Shown here piece after piece: positions 26,554 to 37,799 of a stretch of DNA of 64,000 nucleotides. The stretch comes from Venenivibrio stagnispumantis (GTDB taxonomy: Bacteria; Aquificota; Aquificia; Aquificales; Hydrogenothermaceae): the NCBI RefSeq assembly GCF_900182795.1, contig NZ_FXTX01000003.1, forward strand, positions 33,383 to 97,382, read 5' to 3'. The stretch's first letter is position 1, and every line of letters starts with the position of its first letter. The position numbers and the translations under genes are program-made. Under the pieces are notes generated by a model that was not told where the DNA came from, did not search any database, and worked only from the letters and a program-made list of their open reading frames with translations.

Positions 26554-27317
26554 GCTTCTAAAAGCCCTTCTTTTAGATTTTTTACAAGCTCTGCAATTCC
26601 TTTAAAATCTTTTTGAGCTTGGAGTTTTACTACTGCACTTCCTACAATGACTCCATCTGCAAATGTTGATATTATTTTTGAATGTTCTTTTTTTGATACT
26701 CCAAAACCTACTGCAACCAGTTTATCAGTTATTTTTTTTATATTTTCTACATTTTGTTTAAGTTCATCCCATGGTAAATTTTCTCTTTCTCCGGTTATCC
26801 CTGTAAGAGATACATAATATATAAAATCATCTGTTAATTGGGAAATTAATTTTATTCTTTCTTCATTAGATGTAGGTGCTGCTAAGAATATCTGGGATAA
26901 ACCAAAGCTATTTGCTATCTTTTTAAAACTTTCTGATTCTTCCGGTGGTAAATCGGGAATGATAAATCCATCTATTCCGTTTTCTTTTGCTATCTTGCAA
27001 AACTGCTCTTCTCCCATTTTGAAGATTAGGTTGTAATAGGTCATAGCAATAAGTGGTATTTCCGGATATTTTTCTTTTATTCTTTTTGTTAGATTGAATA
27101 TATCTATTGGTGTAATTCCATCTTTTATGGCTTTTTCATGGGCAACTTGAATTGTTACTCCATCTGCTACCGGATCAGAAAAAGGTATTCCAACTTCTAA
27201 TATATCTGCTCCATTTTGGATTAATGTAATAGCTGTTTGAAAGCTATCTTCTATGGAAGGAAATCCTCCCATAAAATATGTAATTAAAGCCTTATTTTTA
27301 AATTTTTCTTTAATCAT
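26550..27317 (-). CDS. trpA: Tryptophan synthase alpha chain
   Basis: A TIM-barrel enzyme of about 255 residues that cleaves indole-3-glycerol phosphate and passes indole to TrpB. Family motifs: YFMGGFPSI, the catalytic Glu in ILEVGIPFSDPVADGVTIQ, the catalytic Asp in GIDGFIIPDLPPEE, YYVSLTGITGER and VAVGFGVSKKEH. The open frame extends to a TTG at 27338, but the ATG at 27317 has GGAG at good spacing and gives the usual MIKEKFKNKALITYF N-terminus. It overlaps the engB stop by 8 bases. trpB is about 8 kb away on the other strand. Confidence 0.93.
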   Translation of the reverse strand: MIKEKFKNKALITYFMGGFPSIEDSFQTAITLIQNGADILEVGIPFSDPVADGVTIQVAHEKAIKDGITPIDIFNLTKRIKEKYPEIPLIAMTYYNLIFKMGEEQFCKIAKENGIDGFIIPDLPPEESESFKKIANSFGLSQIFLAAPTSNEERIKLISQLTDDFIYYVSLTGITGERENLPWDELKQNVENIKKITDKLVAVGFGVSKKEHSKIISTFADGVIVGSAVVKLQAQKDFKGIAELVKNLKEGLLEA

Positions 27318-27903
27318 TTTCTTTCTCCAAACTTTCAAATATATAGCTCAGTAGTTCTTTTATTCCGGTTCCTTCTTTTGCAGATGTTAAAAATACAGGT
27401 TTATCTTTATCAAGATTTAGCTCTTCTCTTATTATTTTTGTTGTTTTTGCTTTTTCTGATTGGTTTAATTTATCTGCTTTTGTTGCTACTACAATATAAT
27501 TTAATCCAAAACTTTCAAGCCAATCTTTCATTAATTTATCTAAACTTGTAGGTGGATGCCTGCTATCTACAAGCATTATTACATATTTTAAATTTTCTCT
27601 ATTTAAAAGATATTCTTCTATCATTTTTTGCCATTTTTCTTTTTCTGCTTTTGATACAGAGGCAAAACCATATCCCGGTAAATCTACAAAATAGATTTTA
27701 TCATTAAAAGAGAAAAAATTTATTAATCTTGTTTTTCCTGGTTTTGCACTTACTTTTGCAATACTTCTTTTAAAAATAGCATTTAAGAGGGAAGATTTTC
27801 CTACATTAGACCTTCCGACTATGGCTATTTCAGGTTTATCCGGTTTTGGATAATCTTTTATGTTTGTAGCACTTTTTACAAATTCAACTTTTAAGGCTGA
27901 CAT
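27310..27903 (-). CDS. engB: Ribosome-assembly GTPase EngB/YsxC
   Basis: A 197-residue TRAFAC-class GTPase. It has G1 GRSNVGKSSLLNAIF, the switch region KPGKTRLINFF, G3 DLPGYGFASV, G4 ATKADKLNQSEK (TKAD) and a G5-like LTSAKEGTGI. EngB acts late in 50S subunit assembly. It starts 1 base after clpX ends, and its end overlaps trpA by 8 bases, so quality control, ribosome assembly and amino-acid genes share one transcript. Confidence 0.94.
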   Translation of the reverse strand: MSALKVEFVKSATNIKDYPKPDKPEIAIVGRSNVGKSSLLNAIFKRSIAKVSAKPGKTRLINFFSFNDKIYFVDLPGYGFASVSKAEKEKWQKMIEEYLLNRENLKYVIMLVDSRHPPTSLDKLMKDWLESFGLNYIVVATKADKLNQSEKAKTTKIIREELNLDKDKPVFLTSAKEGTGIKELLSYIFESLEKEND

Positions 27904-27904
27904 T

Positions 27905-29131
27905 TTAGCTTGCTTTTTCTATTATGTATAATGGCTCTTTTTTCTTTAAAACAACATCTTTATCTATGATTACTTTCTTCAATCCTGTTTGGTGTGGTGC
28001 TTCATACATAACATCAAGCATTATATCTTCTATTATTGCCCTTAATCCTCTTGCTCCGGTTTTTCTTTGGATTGCTTCTTTTGCTATCTCTCTAATTGCA
28101 TCTTCTGTAAATTCAAGCTCTATACCATCCATTGCAAGAAGATTTTTATATTGTTTTATCAATGCGTTTTTAGGTTCAGTTAATACTTTTACAAGAGCGT
28201 CTTCATCAAGCTCTTCAAGGGTTGCTATAACAGGAATTCTTCCTATAAACTCAGGTATTAATCCGAATTTTATTAAATCTTCAACCTGAACCTGAGAAAG
28301 TAAATCTTTTTCTTCTTTTTTATTTTTTATATCAGCTCCAAATCCTATGGATTTTTTACCAAGTCTTTGTCTTATAATATCTTCAAGTCCTACAAATGCT
28401 CCACCAAGTATAAATAATATATTTGTGGTATCTATCTGTATAAATTCTTGATGTGGATGTTTTCTTCCACCTTGAGGTGGAACATTTGCTATTGTGCCTT
28501 CTAATATTTTAAGTAATGCTTGCTGGACTCCTTCTCCTGATACATCTCTTGATATAGAAGGATTTTCTCCTGATTTTTTGGCTATTTTATCAACCTCATC
28601 TATATAAACAATACCTCTTTCTGCAAGCTCTACATCATAATCAGCATTTTGTAATAATTTTGTAAGAATACTTTCTACATCTTCTCCAACATAACCGGCT
28701 TCTGTTATATTTGTAGCATCTGCTATTGCAAAAGGAACATTTAATATTTTTGCAAGGGTTTTTGCAAGCAATGTTTTTCCTGAACCGGTAGGTCCTATTA
28801 AAAGTATATTACTTTTTTCTATCTCTACATCTGAGTTTTTTATCTTATCCTTTGAGTACAATCTTTTATAATGGTTATAAACAGCTACTGACAATACCTT
28901 TTTTGCTCTTTCCTGTCCTACAACATATTCATCAAGTATCTTTTTTATCTCTTTTGGTGTTGGAAGCTTAGATATATTTTTAAATTTTCTTTCTTCAAGC
29001 TCATTTTTTATAATTGTTGCACATTCATCTACACAATCATCACATATATATACACCATTAGGTCCTTCTATTAGAACATTAACTTCTTTTTCTTTTTTTC
29101 CGCAAAAAGAGCATTCTCTTTCTTTTGCCAT
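27905..29131 (-). CDS. clpX: ATP-dependent protease ATP-binding subunit ClpX
   Basis: A 408-residue AAA+ unfoldase. It has an N-terminal four-cysteine zinc finger (CSFCGKK...CDDC), Walker [16 protein letters not shown], Walker [14 protein letters not shown], the IGF loop (KKSIGFGAD) that docks ClpP, and a sensor 2 region ([13 protein letters not shown]). It feeds substrates to ClpP, whose gene precedes it by 4 bases. Confidence 0.97.
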   Translation of the reverse strand: MAKERECSFCGKKEKEVNVLIEGPNGVYICDDCVDECATIIKNELEERKFKNISKLPTPKEIKKILDEYVVGQERAKKVLSVAVYNHYKRLYSKDKIKNSDVEIEKSNILLIGPTGSGKTLLAKTLAKILNVPFAIADATNITEAGYVGEDVESILTKLLQNADYDVELAERGIVYIDEVDKIAKKSGENPSISRDVSGEGVQQALLKILEGTIANVPPQGGRKHPHQEFIQIDTTNILFILGGAFVGLEDIIRQRLGKKSIGFGADIKNKKEEKDLLSQVQVEDLIKFGLIPEFIGRIPVIATLEELDEDALVKVLTEPKNALIKQYKNLLAMDGIELEFTEDAIREIAKEAIQRKTGARGLRAIIEDIMLDVMYEAPHQTGLKKVIIDKDVVLKKKEPLYIIEKAS

Positions 29132-29135
29132 ATTA

Positions 29136-29738
29136 TTATTGACCTCTTTTTTCTATAACTTTATCTATTAAACCATACTCCATAGCTTCATAAGCAGACA
29201 TAAAATAATCTCTCTCTGTATCTGCTTCTATTTTTTCTATTGGTTGTCCGGTATGTTTTGCAAGATATTCATTTAACATTCTTTTTAATCTTAATATTTC
29301 TTTTGCATGTATTTCTATATCGGTAGCCTGTCCTTGAAATCCACCAAGTGGTTGGTGAATCATTATTCTTGAGTTTGGAAGTGAATATCTTTTTCCTTTA
29401 GCACCGGCTGAAAGTAAAAATGCTCCCATAGAGGCTGCCTGTCCTAGGCATATTGTCACTACATCTGGTTTTATATAATTCATTGTGTCGTATATTGCAA
29501 AACCGGCAGTTACTACACCACCGGGAGAGTTGATATACATATATATATCTTTTTCAGGGTCTTCTGCTTCTAAAAATAATAGCTGTGCAACAATTAGATT
29601 AGCCACATGGTCATCAATAGGTGTTCCAAGTAGTATAATTCTATCTTTCAGTAATCTTGAATATATATCGTAAGCTCTTTCACCTCTTGGTGTTTGTTCA
29701 ATTACTATAGGCACTAATTGGTTTAAAATCTTATCCAT
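29136..29738 (-). CDS. clpP: ATP-dependent Clp protease proteolytic subunit ClpP
   Basis: A 200-residue serine peptidase forming the tetradecameric proteolytic chamber. The N-terminal [22 protein letters not shown] is typical. The catalytic Ser sits in [13 protein letters not shown], the catalytic His in [10 protein letters not shown], and the Asp follows about 50 residues later ([12 protein letters not shown]). It overlaps the end of the trigger factor gene by 8 bases, forming the widespread tig-clpP-clpX arrangement. Confidence 0.97.
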   Translation of the reverse strand: MDKILNQLVPIVIEQTPRGERAYDIYSRLLKDRIILLGTPIDDHVANLIVAQLLFLEAEDPEKDIYMYINSPGGVVTAGFAIYDTMNYIKPDVVTICLGQAASMGAFLLSAGAKGKRYSLPNSRIMIHQPLGGFQGQATDIEIHAKEILRLKRMLNEYLAKHTGQPIEKIEADTERDYFMSAYEAMEYGLIDKVIEKRGQ

Positions 29739-31053
29739 TACTTACCTCTTCTGCTTGGTTTTCTTTTTCTTTTAATTTTGCTTCATACTCTTCCTTAGAT
29801 AATTCTTTAATATTTGCCTTTTCTATTACTTTGTCAAGGGCTTTTTGTCTAAGGATATCTGATTTAATGCCTTCTATCATCCCTTTTTCCTGTAAATACG
29901 CTTTCATGTCTGAAGTAGATACATCATATAATTTAGCCAATTCTTCTATTTTTGCATTAAGTTCTTCTTCTGATACTGATAATCCTTCTTTTTCTGCTAT
30001 TTTATTTAAAATAAACATAATTTTTACATTTCTTTCTGCAGATGCTATCATATTTGGCTTAACTGCTTCTATCATATCCCTGTTTGGTTTTATTCCATAA
30101 TTTTTCAATTGGGATTCATATCTATTTAAAAGAGCATTTGCTTCTATTTCTAATAAAGACACAGGGACAGGGAAATCATAATCTTGGGCTAATTTTCCTA
30201 ATATTTGGTCTTCTATATTTCTTTTTCTAGCTATTTGTAATGCATTTTCTATAATTTCTTTAATTTTTTGTCTTGCTTCTTCTACATTTTCACCAAGTTC
30301 TATGGATTTTACAAACTCATCATTAAACTCCGGTTTTACTTCTTGTCTAACTTCCAATATCTTAATATTTACAGTTGCTTTTCCTATTTCTTTTCCTTCT
30401 GGATTGTATAATGGAACATTTTCAAGTTTTACTTCATCTCCGGCTTTTTTTCCTATTAATGCATCTTCTATTTCTTTTCTGAGCATTCCGGCTCCAATTA
30501 CTGCTTCAAATATATCTTTTTCTTCAGAGCCATCTTCTGCTACTATATGATATTCTATTTCAACTTCATCACCTATTTCTATTGCTTTGTCTGCTACTTC
30601 ATACGTTATATTTTCTTCTAATATAGAATCTATTTCTTTTTGGATATCTTCTTCTGTAACTTCTACTTTTAATGTTTCTACTTCTATATTTTCATAATCT
30701 TTTAATTCAAATTCCGGTGCAACTTCAAATTCCACTTTAAACTTTAATTTTTCATCATTTTCAAGCTCAATTTCTCCAAATGATATTTCTTGGGTTACAG
30801 GTTTTAAATTTTCTTTTTCTAAAATCTCATTTAGATATTTTCCTATGTATTGTTTTGCAGTTTCTTCTTTTATTAAATCTTTATATCTTGCTTTTACTAT
30901 GCTTTTTGGAGCCTGTCCTTTTCTAAATCCTTTTATTTCTGCATTTTTAGTTAGCTCTCTTATAATTTCTTCTACTATTTCTTTAACTTTTTCTCCTTGG
31001 TCTTCAATTGTTAATGTTCTAACTAAATCTTTGCTTTCTACTACTACGTTCAT
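29731..31053 (-). CDS. tig: Trigger factor (ribosome-bound chaperone)
   Basis: A 440-residue trigger factor. The ribosome-binding signature [16 protein letters not shown] lies near residues 42-57. The FKBP-like PPIase domain spans about 160-245 and the helical C-terminal chaperone domain follows; the tail is rich in E and K. It binds near the exit tunnel and shelters nascent chains. It heads the clp operon; the next gene upstream on the same strand ends 65 bases away. Confidence 0.95.
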   Translation of the reverse strand: MNVVVESKDLVRTLTIEDQGEKVKEIVEEIIRELTKNAEIKGFRKGQAPKSIVKARYKDLIKEETAKQYIGKYLNEILEKENLKPVTQEISFGEIELENDEKLKFKVEFEVAPEFELKDYENIEVETLKVEVTEEDIQKEIDSILEENITYEVADKAIEIGDEVEIEYHIVAEDGSEEKDIFEAVIGAGMLRKEIEDALIGKKAGDEVKLENVPLYNPEGKEIGKATVNIKILEVRQEVKPEFNDEFVKSIELGENVEEARQKIKEIIENALQIARKRNIEDQILGKLAQDYDFPVPVSLLEIEANALLNRYESQLKNYGIKPNRDMIEAVKPNMIASAERNVKIMFILNKIAEKEGLSVSEEELNAKIEELAKLYDVSTSDMKAYLQEKGMIEGIKSDILRQKALDKVIEKANIKELSKEEYEAKLKEKENQAEEVSNG

Positions 31054-31118
31054 TCTTACTCTCCTTTTAACATTTTTTTTGAAAAAAATAATATATCATA
31101 AATAAAGCCAAAAATGCT

Positions 31119-31982
31119 TTATGAAATGTTTGAAAGTTTTTTAAATATTTCAAATACTACAGAGAAATCCATATCTGTTAAATTATTTGATTTTGCACTA
31201 TTATAGTATTCTCTTGAAATTGCAGTAAATTGTGAAACAACACCAAGTTTATTCGCAACATCTAAAGCATAAGTTAAATCTTTATGGATTAAACCTGTAG
31301 AAAAATGGGTTGAATAATCTTTATTTAATAATTTTTCTTTTTTTGCATCTAAAACCATAGATTTTCCTGCACCATTTTCAAGAACTTTTAATGCAAGTTT
31401 TTCATCTATTCCGGCTTTCTTTGCAAATATAAATGCTTCACATAAAACATTAAAAAATGAACCAAGCACTGCATTATTTATAAGCTTCATAGTTGAAGCC
31501 ATACCATAATCTCCAATAAAAAAGATTTCTTTCCCTAATGCTGAAAATATATCAAGATTGTTTTTGTAAATATTTTCATCACCACTTATAAGTATTGTTA
31601 AAACTCCTTTTTGAGCCGGTATCACACTACCTATAACAGGTGCTTCTAAAAAATAAGCTTCATTTTTTATAATCATATTTGCAATGTTTTTTGCAGTTTC
31701 CGGATGAACAGTTGTCATATCAATAAATAATTTATTTTTTATGTTGTTTTTAATTATCTTAGAGTATATATCAAATACAGAGTTAGAATCATAAAGCATA
31801 GTTATAATAATTTCTCTATCTTTTATCAGTTCTTCCAATGTTTCAGTATAAGGCAATCCACTATTTTTTGCTTTTTCAATAGTTCTATTCCATACTTTAA
31901 TCTCAAAACCGGCATTTTTTAAATTAATAGCCATAGGAAGTCCCATATGACCAAGACCTATCCAACTAATTTTTTTACTCAT
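31119..31982 (-). CDS. Beta-hydroxyacid dehydrogenase family oxidoreductase
   Basis: A 287-residue NAD(P)-dependent dehydrogenase of the 3-hydroxyisobutyrate/tartronate semialdehyde reductase family. The N-terminus ISWIGLGHMGLPMAINL is the Rossmann loop. FIDMTTVHPETAK, FLEAPVIGSVIPAQKGVLTILISG and the catalytic Lys region TMKLINNAVLGSFF follow. The true substrate cannot be told; relatives also act on glyoxylate or succinic semialdehyde. The open frame reaches a GTG at 31991, but the ATG at 31982 has GAGG at 8 bases and gives a standard N-terminus. Confidence 0.85.
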   Translation of the reverse strand: MSKKISWIGLGHMGLPMAINLKNAGFEIKVWNRTIEKAKNSGLPYTETLEELIKDREIIITMLYDSNSVFDIYSKIIKNNIKNKLFIDMTTVHPETAKNIANMIIKNEAYFLEAPVIGSVIPAQKGVLTILISGDENIYKNNLDIFSALGKEIFFIGDYGMASTMKLINNAVLGSFFNVLCEAFIFAKKAGIDEKLALKVLENGAGKSMVLDAKKEKLLNKDYSTHFSTGLIHKDLTYALDVANKLGVVSQFTAISREYYNSAKSNNLTDMDFSVVFEIFKKLSNIS

Positions 31983-32070
31983 GTTAATCACCTCATAGAA
32001 TATATTTATATAAACGATTTTGATATTTTATCATATTATATTTGATTCAAAGATTTAGATTTAATATTTC

Positions 32071-32099
32071 TTGCATTAATAGATTAAAATCCTTATAAT
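32071..32099 (+). promoter_or_regulatory. Sigma-70-type promoter for ftsY
   Basis: TTGCAT (32071-32076), a 17-base spacer and a perfect TATAAT (32094-32099). Transcription would start near 32106, about 28 bases before the ftsY ATG. It matches the infC promoter in both boxes and in spacing. Confidence 0.65.
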
Positions 32100-32133
32100 A
32101 TAACAAAATTTCATAATATTTAGAGGTAAAAGA

Positions 32134-33036
32134 ATGTTTAAATCTTTATATGAGAAGATAAAAAAAGGTGTTGAAAAAACAAAAGCACAATTAATGAAAA
32201 TTTCTTTTAGAAGAAAGATAGATGAAGCTTTATTTGAAGAGATAGAAACTGCTTTATTAAAAGCTGATGTTGGAGTCAAAGCTACTCAAGAAATAATGAA
32301 ATTTTTAAGGGAAGAAAGCAAAAAAAGGGGTATAACAGAAGGAGAAGATTTAAAATCATTACTGAAAGAAAAATTAATAGAGATATTATCCGGTTGTAAA
32401 GGAGAGCTTAATCTTAAAGGAGAAAAACCGGATGTTATACTATTTTTAGGCATAAATGGAAGTGGTAAAACAACAACTGTGGGTAAATTAGCATCTTTAT
32501 TAAAAAAAGAAGGAAAATCTATTGTTTTGGCAGCAGCAGATACATTTAGGGCAGCTGCTATAGAACAGCTTGAGGTATGGGCTAATCGTGCAGGGGCGAG
32601 ATTAGTTAAACATTCTCAAGGGGCAGATCCTTCTGCCGTTGTATTTGATGCAATTAATAGTGCAAAAAGTAGACAGGAAGATATTGTTATTGTTGATACA
32701 GCCGGAAGATTACATACAAAAGAAAATTTAATCAAAGAACTACAAAAGATAAAAAGAACAATACAGAAATTTTCACCAAATCAACCATGCGAAACTTTAC
32801 TTGTTCTTGATGGAACAATAGGTCAAAACTCAATAAATCAGGCAAAAACATTTAAAGAAGCAGTAGATATAACCGGCATTATAATTACAAAACTTGATGG
32901 GACTGCAAAAGGCGGTGCTATTATTCCAATTTGTCAGGAATTAAAAATACCTATTAAATTTATAGGTGTTGGGGAAGATATAGAAGATTTACAACCATTT
33001 GACCCTAAGAATTTTGTAAATGCTTTATTTGATTAA
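32134..33036 (+). CDS. ftsY: Signal recognition particle receptor FtsY
   Basis: A 300-residue SRP-type GTPase with NG domains. G1 is GINGSGKTTTVGKLA; DTFRAAAIEQLEVWANR is the insertion-box region; G3 is DTAGRLHTKENLI; G4 is TKLDGTAKGG. The variable acidic A domain is short, and the N-terminus (MFKSLYEKIKKGVEKTKAQL) is an amphipathic helix suited to membrane contact. The LDGTIGQNSINQAKTF segment separates FtsY from Ffh, as does the lack of an M domain. Confidence 0.96.
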   Translation: MFKSLYEKIKKGVEKTKAQLMKISFRRKIDEALFEEIETALLKADVGVKATQEIMKFLREESKKRGITEGEDLKSLLKEKLIEILSGCKGELNLKGEKPDVILFLGINGSGKTTTVGKLASLLKKEGKSIVLAAADTFRAAAIEQLEVWANRAGARLVKHSQGADPSAVVFDAINSAKSRQEDIVIVDTAGRLHTKENLIKELQKIKRTIQKFSPNQPCETLLVLDGTIGQNSINQAKTFKEAVDITGIIITKLDGTAKGGAIIPICQELKIPIKFIGVGEDIEDLQPFDPKNFVNALFD

Positions 33037-33089
33037 CCTTTGGTATAATATTAAATACTTGAAATTATTAAGAAAGGGAGATTTTTTAT

Positions 33090-35453
33090 TTGAATAAAAA
33101 AATTTTAGTTTATCTTGGTATATTCTTTGCTATATTTTTTACTTTTTTCACTGCTTTTGTTGTTTTTAATCTTAGAGATTTACCGGATGTTCGGCAGCTT
33201 GAACATTGGAAACCAATGCAATCTACCCAGATATTTGATGATAATGGAAAATTGTTTGCCGAGCTATATATACAAAAAAGGCAGTATGTTCCACTTAGTA
33301 AAGTGCCAGATATAGTTAAAAAAGCATTTATAGCAGCCGAGGATAAATCTTTTTATACAAATCCGGGAGTAGATATATTTGGAATAGCCAGAGCTTTTGT
33401 AAAAAATCTATTCTCAGGTAGAGTTGTAGCCGGTGGTAGCACCATATCGCAACAACTTGTAAAAAATCTATTTTTAACACCGGAAAGAAGTTTATCCAGA
33501 AAAATTAAGGAGTTTGTGCTTGCAATAAAACTAAATAGATATTATAGCAAAGATAAGATATTAGAAATGTATCTAAATCAGATATACTTAGGGCATGGAA
33601 GTTATGGCGTTCAATCTGCTGCACAAACTTATTTTAATAAAAATGTATGGGAACTTGATGTTTGTGAAGCGGCAGTTCTTGCAGGACTTCCAAAAGCACC
33701 TTCTTATTATGACCCATATAAAAATCCGGAAGCTGCAAAAAAAAGACAACTTATAGTATTACAAAATATGCTTGAGGAAGGTTATATAACAGAAGAAGAA
33801 TATAAAGAATGTGCAGAAAAACCTATAAAACTTGCTAAAAATTATAAATCTGATGGTTATAATGATTATGCTACAGAAATGGTAAGACAATGGCTTGTAG
33901 ATAAATTTGGAGATGATGTTTTATACAAAGGCGGTTATAAAGTATACACAACCTTAGATAAAGATTTACAAATCTATGCCACAAACAGAATACAGAAAAA
34001 ATTAGAAGAACTACAACTTCAAGTCGGCTTTCCTAAGCTTACAGAAGATGAAATTAATCAGTTAAAAGAAAGATATGAAAATCAAGATTCTATAATGATA
34101 CAGGATAAGATATATATAGCAATTATATCAGAGATAAAAGGAAAAGTAATTAAATTTAAAATAAAAGATGTGGAAGGTAGTGTTATATTTAACGGAAATT
34201 TAAAAAATGCAAAGGTAGGAATGCCAATATTCGTAAGATATAAAAACGAGAACAGTTTTGAGTTTGTGCCATTTTTAGAAGGTGCAGTAGTTTCAATAGA
34301 TTCCCATACCGGAAAAATAAAAGCAATTGTTGGTGGATACTCTATTTATAAATCTCAATTTAATAGAGTATTCCAAAGCAAGAGACAACCCGGTTCTGCA
34401 TTTAAACCTATTATATATATGGCCGCGTTATTAAAAGGATATACCCAAATATCTTTATTAAAAGATGAACCTATATCATTTTGGGATTATAGCCAAAATA
34501 AAGAATGGATACCTTCTAACTATGATGGGCAATATAGAGGAACTGTATTGTTAAGAACTGCCCTTGCCCAGAGTTTAAATGCTGCTACCGTATATCTTCT
34601 ATCCCAGATAGATTTTGACCCTGTTCTTGATGTGGCTCAAAGGGTTGGTATAACTTCAAGATTACCTAAATTTTATTCTCTTGCCCTTGGTTCTATAGAA
34701 GTTTCTCCGATAGAGCTTGCAACGGCGTTTGCAACATTTGGAAATGAGGGAACAAGATGCAAACCATTTTTTATAAAGAAAGTTATAGACCCTGAAGGAA
34801 AAGTTGTGTTTGAAGATAAAGAAGAATGCATGGATGTGCTTCCAAAACCTGAAACTGGAGTAATGTTAGATTTACTTAGGGCTGTAGTGACGGAAGGGAC
34901 TGCTACAAGAGCTGCTTCTCTTCCTTTCCCTGTAGCCGGAAAAACAGGAACAACAAATGATTATGCAGATGCATGGTTTGCAGGATTTGACCCTGATTTA
35001 ACAACAGTTGTATGGGTAGGATATGATAGAAGAAAACCCATAGGAAAAGGAATGGCAGGAGCCGTAGCAGCTTTACCTCTATGGATGGATATTATGGCTT
35101 ATGCTAATAGAAATGGTGGAGTAAAAGAATTTTCTAAACCGGATGGTGTTGTTTATATTCCTATAGACCCTATTACAAGAACTATATCTGTTAATAACTG
35201 CCCTAAAAAATATATGGCATTTGTAGAAGGAACATATCCTACAGTAGATTGTGAAGGAAATCCGGTAGATTTATCTAAGGTATTTGCTCCTACACAGCAA
35301 CCATCAGAACAACAACCTGAACAACAGCAAACAGAACAACCTGAGCAACAACCACCACCGGAACAAACACAATCTCCTGAAAATAAAGCAGAAGAAAAAA
35401 TACCATCTGCAAAAGATATATTAAATTTGATAAAAGAAGGAGAAAAACAATGA
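33090..35453 (+). CDS. mrcA: Class A penicillin-binding protein (PBP1A type)
   Basis: A 787-residue bifunctional peptidoglycan synthase. Membrane anchor at about residues 5-27. The GT51 glycosyltransferase domain (about 55-230) has [41 protein letters not shown] and [32 protein letters not shown]. The transpeptidase domain has the SxxK serine in [11 protein letters not shown] in AQSLNAAT and KTG in [13 protein letters not shown]. The last 70 residues are a Q/P/E-rich tail. The start is TTG with AAGGGAG upstream. It ends as ATGA with trpB, an overlap with no obvious functional meaning. Confidence 0.94.
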   Translation: MNKKILVYLGIFFAIFFTFFTAFVVFNLRDLPDVRQLEHWKPMQSTQIFDDNGKLFAELYIQKRQYVPLSKVPDIVKKAFIAAEDKSFYTNPGVDIFGIARAFVKNLFSGRVVAGGSTISQQLVKNLFLTPERSLSRKIKEFVLAIKLNRYYSKDKILEMYLNQIYLGHGSYGVQSAAQTYFNKNVWELDVCEAAVLAGLPKAPSYYDPYKNPEAAKKRQLIVLQNMLEEGYITEEEYKECAEKPIKLAKNYKSDGYNDYATEMVRQWLVDKFGDDVLYKGGYKVYTTLDKDLQIYATNRIQKKLEELQLQVGFPKLTEDEINQLKERYENQDSIMIQDKIYIAIISEIKGKVIKFKIKDVEGSVIFNGNLKNAKVGMPIFVRYKNENSFEFVPFLEGAVVSIDSHTGKIKAIVGGYSIYKSQFNRVFQSKRQPGSAFKPIIYMAALLKGYTQISLLKDEPISFWDYSQNKEWIPSNYDGQYRGTVLLRTALAQSLNAATVYLLSQIDFDPVLDVAQRVGITSRLPKFYSLALGSIEVSPIELATAFATFGNEGTRCKPFFIKKVIDPEGKVVFEDKEECMDVLPKPETGVMLDLLRAVVTEGTATRAASLPFPVAGKTGTTNDYADAWFAGFDPDLTTVVWVGYDRRKPIGKGMAGAVAALPLWMDIMAYANRNGGVKEFSKPDGVVYIPIDPITRTISVNNCPKKYMAFVEGTYPTVDCEGNPVDLSKVFAPTQQPSEQQPEQQQTEQPEQQPPPEQTQSPENKAEEKIPSAKDILNLIKEGEKQ

Positions 35454-36694
35454 AATATAATTATCCGGATAGCAAAGGATATTTTGGAATATATGGTGGT
35501 AAATTTTTACCTGAAACATTAATACCTGCATTGGAAGAACTTGAAAAACAGTATGAAAATATAAAAAAAGATGGAGATTTTCAAAGGGAGCTTCTTTATT
35601 ATATGAGAGAGTATGCAGGAAGACCCACAATATTATATTATGCAGATAGATTAACAAAAGCTGTCGGTGGAGCAAAAATATATCTTAAAAGAGAAGATTT
35701 ATTACATACAGGAGCTCATAAAATAAATAATACACTTGGACAGGTATTACTTACAAAAAAACTTGGTAAAAAGAGAGTAATAGCAGAGACAGGTGCAGGA
35801 CAGCATGGTGTTTCAACTGCTACAGCTGCGGCATTATTTGGGCTTGAATGCACCATATATATGGGAGAAGAAGATGCAGAAAGACAGGCACTAAATGTAT
35901 TTAGAATGAAATTACTTGGTGCAGATGTAAGAATAGTAAAATCTGGAAGTAGGACATTAAAAGATGCAGTAAATGAAGCTTTGAGAGATTGGGTGACAAA
36001 TGTAAGAACAACCCATTATATAATCGGTTCAGCCCTTGGACCACATCCATTTCCGATGATTGTTAGAGATTTTCAATCTGTTATAGGGCAGGAAACAAAA
36101 CAGCAAATTATTGAAGTAGAAGGAAAACTTCCGGATTATATAGTTGCCTGTGTAGGTGGTGGTAGCAATGCAATAGGAATATTTTATCCATTTATAGAAG
36201 ATGAAGATGTTAAACTTATCGGTGTAGAAGCAGGAGGATATGGAATTGAGACCGGTATGCATGCAGCAAGTATAAATGGTGGTAGCATTGGAGTATTACA
36301 CGGTATGAAAAGTTATTTTATTCAGGATAAATGGGGACAGATAGAAAGCACCCATTCTATCTCTGCCGGTTTGGATTATCCCGGAGTTGGTCCAGAACAT
36401 TCATTCCTACATGATATTAAAAGGGTAGAATATACTACTGCAACAGATGAAGAAGCCCTGCAAGGATTTTTCCTATTATCCCAAACAGAAGGGATAATTC
36501 CGGCACTTGAAAGCTCCCACGCAGTTATAAAAGCAGTAGAAATAGCCCAAAAACTTGATAAAAATCAGATAGTTATTATAAATCTATCCGGTAGAGGAGA
36601 TAAAGATGTGGCTTCTATAAAAAATCTCCTTGATACAGAAAAAGGATTATATGAAAAAATCATTGATAATCTAAAAACTAAATATAAATTTTAA
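35450..36694 (+). CDS. trpB: Tryptophan synthase beta chain
   Basis: A 414-residue PLP enzyme that joins indole and serine. It has the PLP-binding Lys in [43 protein letters not shown], the phosphate-cradle [10 protein letters not shown], and [16 protein letters not shown]. The motifs indicate the common TrpB1 form, which works with TrpA. It overlaps the penicillin-binding protein gene as ATGA; trpA is on the other strand at 26.6-27.3 kb. Confidence 0.96.
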   Translation: MKYNYPDSKGYFGIYGGKFLPETLIPALEELEKQYENIKKDGDFQRELLYYMREYAGRPTILYYADRLTKAVGGAKIYLKREDLLHTGAHKINNTLGQVLLTKKLGKKRVIAETGAGQHGVSTATAAALFGLECTIYMGEEDAERQALNVFRMKLLGADVRIVKSGSRTLKDAVNEALRDWVTNVRTTHYIIGSALGPHPFPMIVRDFQSVIGQETKQQIIEVEGKLPDYIVACVGGGSNAIGIFYPFIEDEDVKLIGVEAGGYGIETGMHAASINGGSIGVLHGMKSYFIQDKWGQIESTHSISAGLDYPGVGPEHSFLHDIKRVEYTTATDEEALQGFFLLSQTEGIIPALESSHAVIKAVEIAQKLDKNQIVIINLSGRGDKDVASIKNLLDTEKGLYEKIIDNLKTKYKF

Positions 36695-36725
36695 AGAAAA
36701 AAATTTTTAAAAAAGGTTGAGCTAT

Positions 36726-37784
36726 ATGGTAAATTTAAAAGATTTTAATTTTCAGCAATTGGAAAATTATCTTATAAATAATGGATTTGAAAAATTTAGA
36801 GCTGTGCAGATAGCCAAATGGCTTTATATTAAAAAAGTAGATTCTTTTGATTTAATGACAGATTTAAGTAAAAATTTGAGAAATTTTTTAAAAGAAAATT
36901 GTGAAATAAACTCTTTAAAGCTGTTATATTGGGAACAATCTAAAATAGATGGTAGTATAAAATTTTTATGGGAGCTAAAAGATAAAAACACCGTAGAAAC
37001 CGTGCTTATCAATGAAAAAGACCATAAAACATTATGTGTATCTACGCAGGTTGGTTGTGCAGTAGGATGTAAATTTTGCTTTACAACAAAAGATGGATTA
37101 ATAAGAAATCTTGAAACAAATGAGATAGTTGAGCAGTATATTCAGGTTCAAAGATTCGTAGGAAATGAAGAAAGAATATCTAATATTGTGTATATGGGAA
37201 TGGGAGAGCCTCTTGCAAATTATGAAAATACAAAAAAATCCGTTCAGATATTTACAGATAAAAGAATGGTTGGTTTATCAAATAGAAAAATAACAATCTC
37301 TTCCAGTGGGATAATAGCACAAATAAAAAAGATGTATGAAGATAAAGAATTTCCTCATGTAAAGCTTGCTGTATCCTTAAATGCTCCTACCCAATCAAAA
37401 AGAGAGTTTTTAATGCCAATATCCCAAACAAACAGATTAGAAGAATTAATAAAAACATTAAGAGAGATACCATTAAAACCCGGTTGGAGAATAACCTTAG
37501 AATATGTCCTTATAAAAGGAGTAAATGATACAATAGAAGATGCAAAAAATCTTGTAAAATTAATCAAAAAAGATAGAAATAGATTTAAAGTAAATCTTAT
37601 ACCATTTAACCCTTATCCTCTTTCTGAGTTTGAAAGACCGGAAGAAGAAAGAATATTGGCATTTGAAAAGGTTTTATGGGATAATAATATAGCTACATTT
37701 ATAAGATGGAGTAAGGGAAGGGATATATCCGCTGCTTGCGGGCAACTAAGAAAAAAAGATTTATTACAGATAAATCCTGTATAA
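36726..37784 (+). CDS. rlmN: 23S rRNA (adenine-2503-C2)/tRNA methyltransferase RlmN
   Basis: A radical-SAM methyltransferase of about 352 residues. The cluster motif is CAVGCKFC (CxxxCxxC) in STQVGCAVGCKFCFTTKDG. The second methyl-carrying Cys lies near the C-terminus in SAACGQLRKK. MGMGEPLANY and ITISSSGI are further signatures. It makes m2A in 23S rRNA and some tRNAs. The open frame includes a TTG at 36717, but AAGG at 36714-36717 overlaps that TTG and is well spaced for the ATG at 36726, which I prefer. Confidence 0.94.
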   Translation: MVNLKDFNFQQLENYLINNGFEKFRAVQIAKWLYIKKVDSFDLMTDLSKNLRNFLKENCEINSLKLLYWEQSKIDGSIKFLWELKDKNTVETVLINEKDHKTLCVSTQVGCAVGCKFCFTTKDGLIRNLETNEIVEQYIQVQRFVGNEERISNIVYMGMGEPLANYENTKKSVQIFTDKRMVGLSNRKITISSSGIIAQIKKMYEDKEFPHVKLAVSLNAPTQSKREFLMPISQTNRLEELIKTLREIPLKPGWRITLEYVLIKGVNDTIEDAKNLVKLIKKDRNRFKVNLIPFNPYPLSEFERPEEERILAFEKVLWDNNIATFIRWSKGRDISAACGQLRKKDLLQINPV

Positions 37785-37799
37785 AAAGGAGATGCTTTT

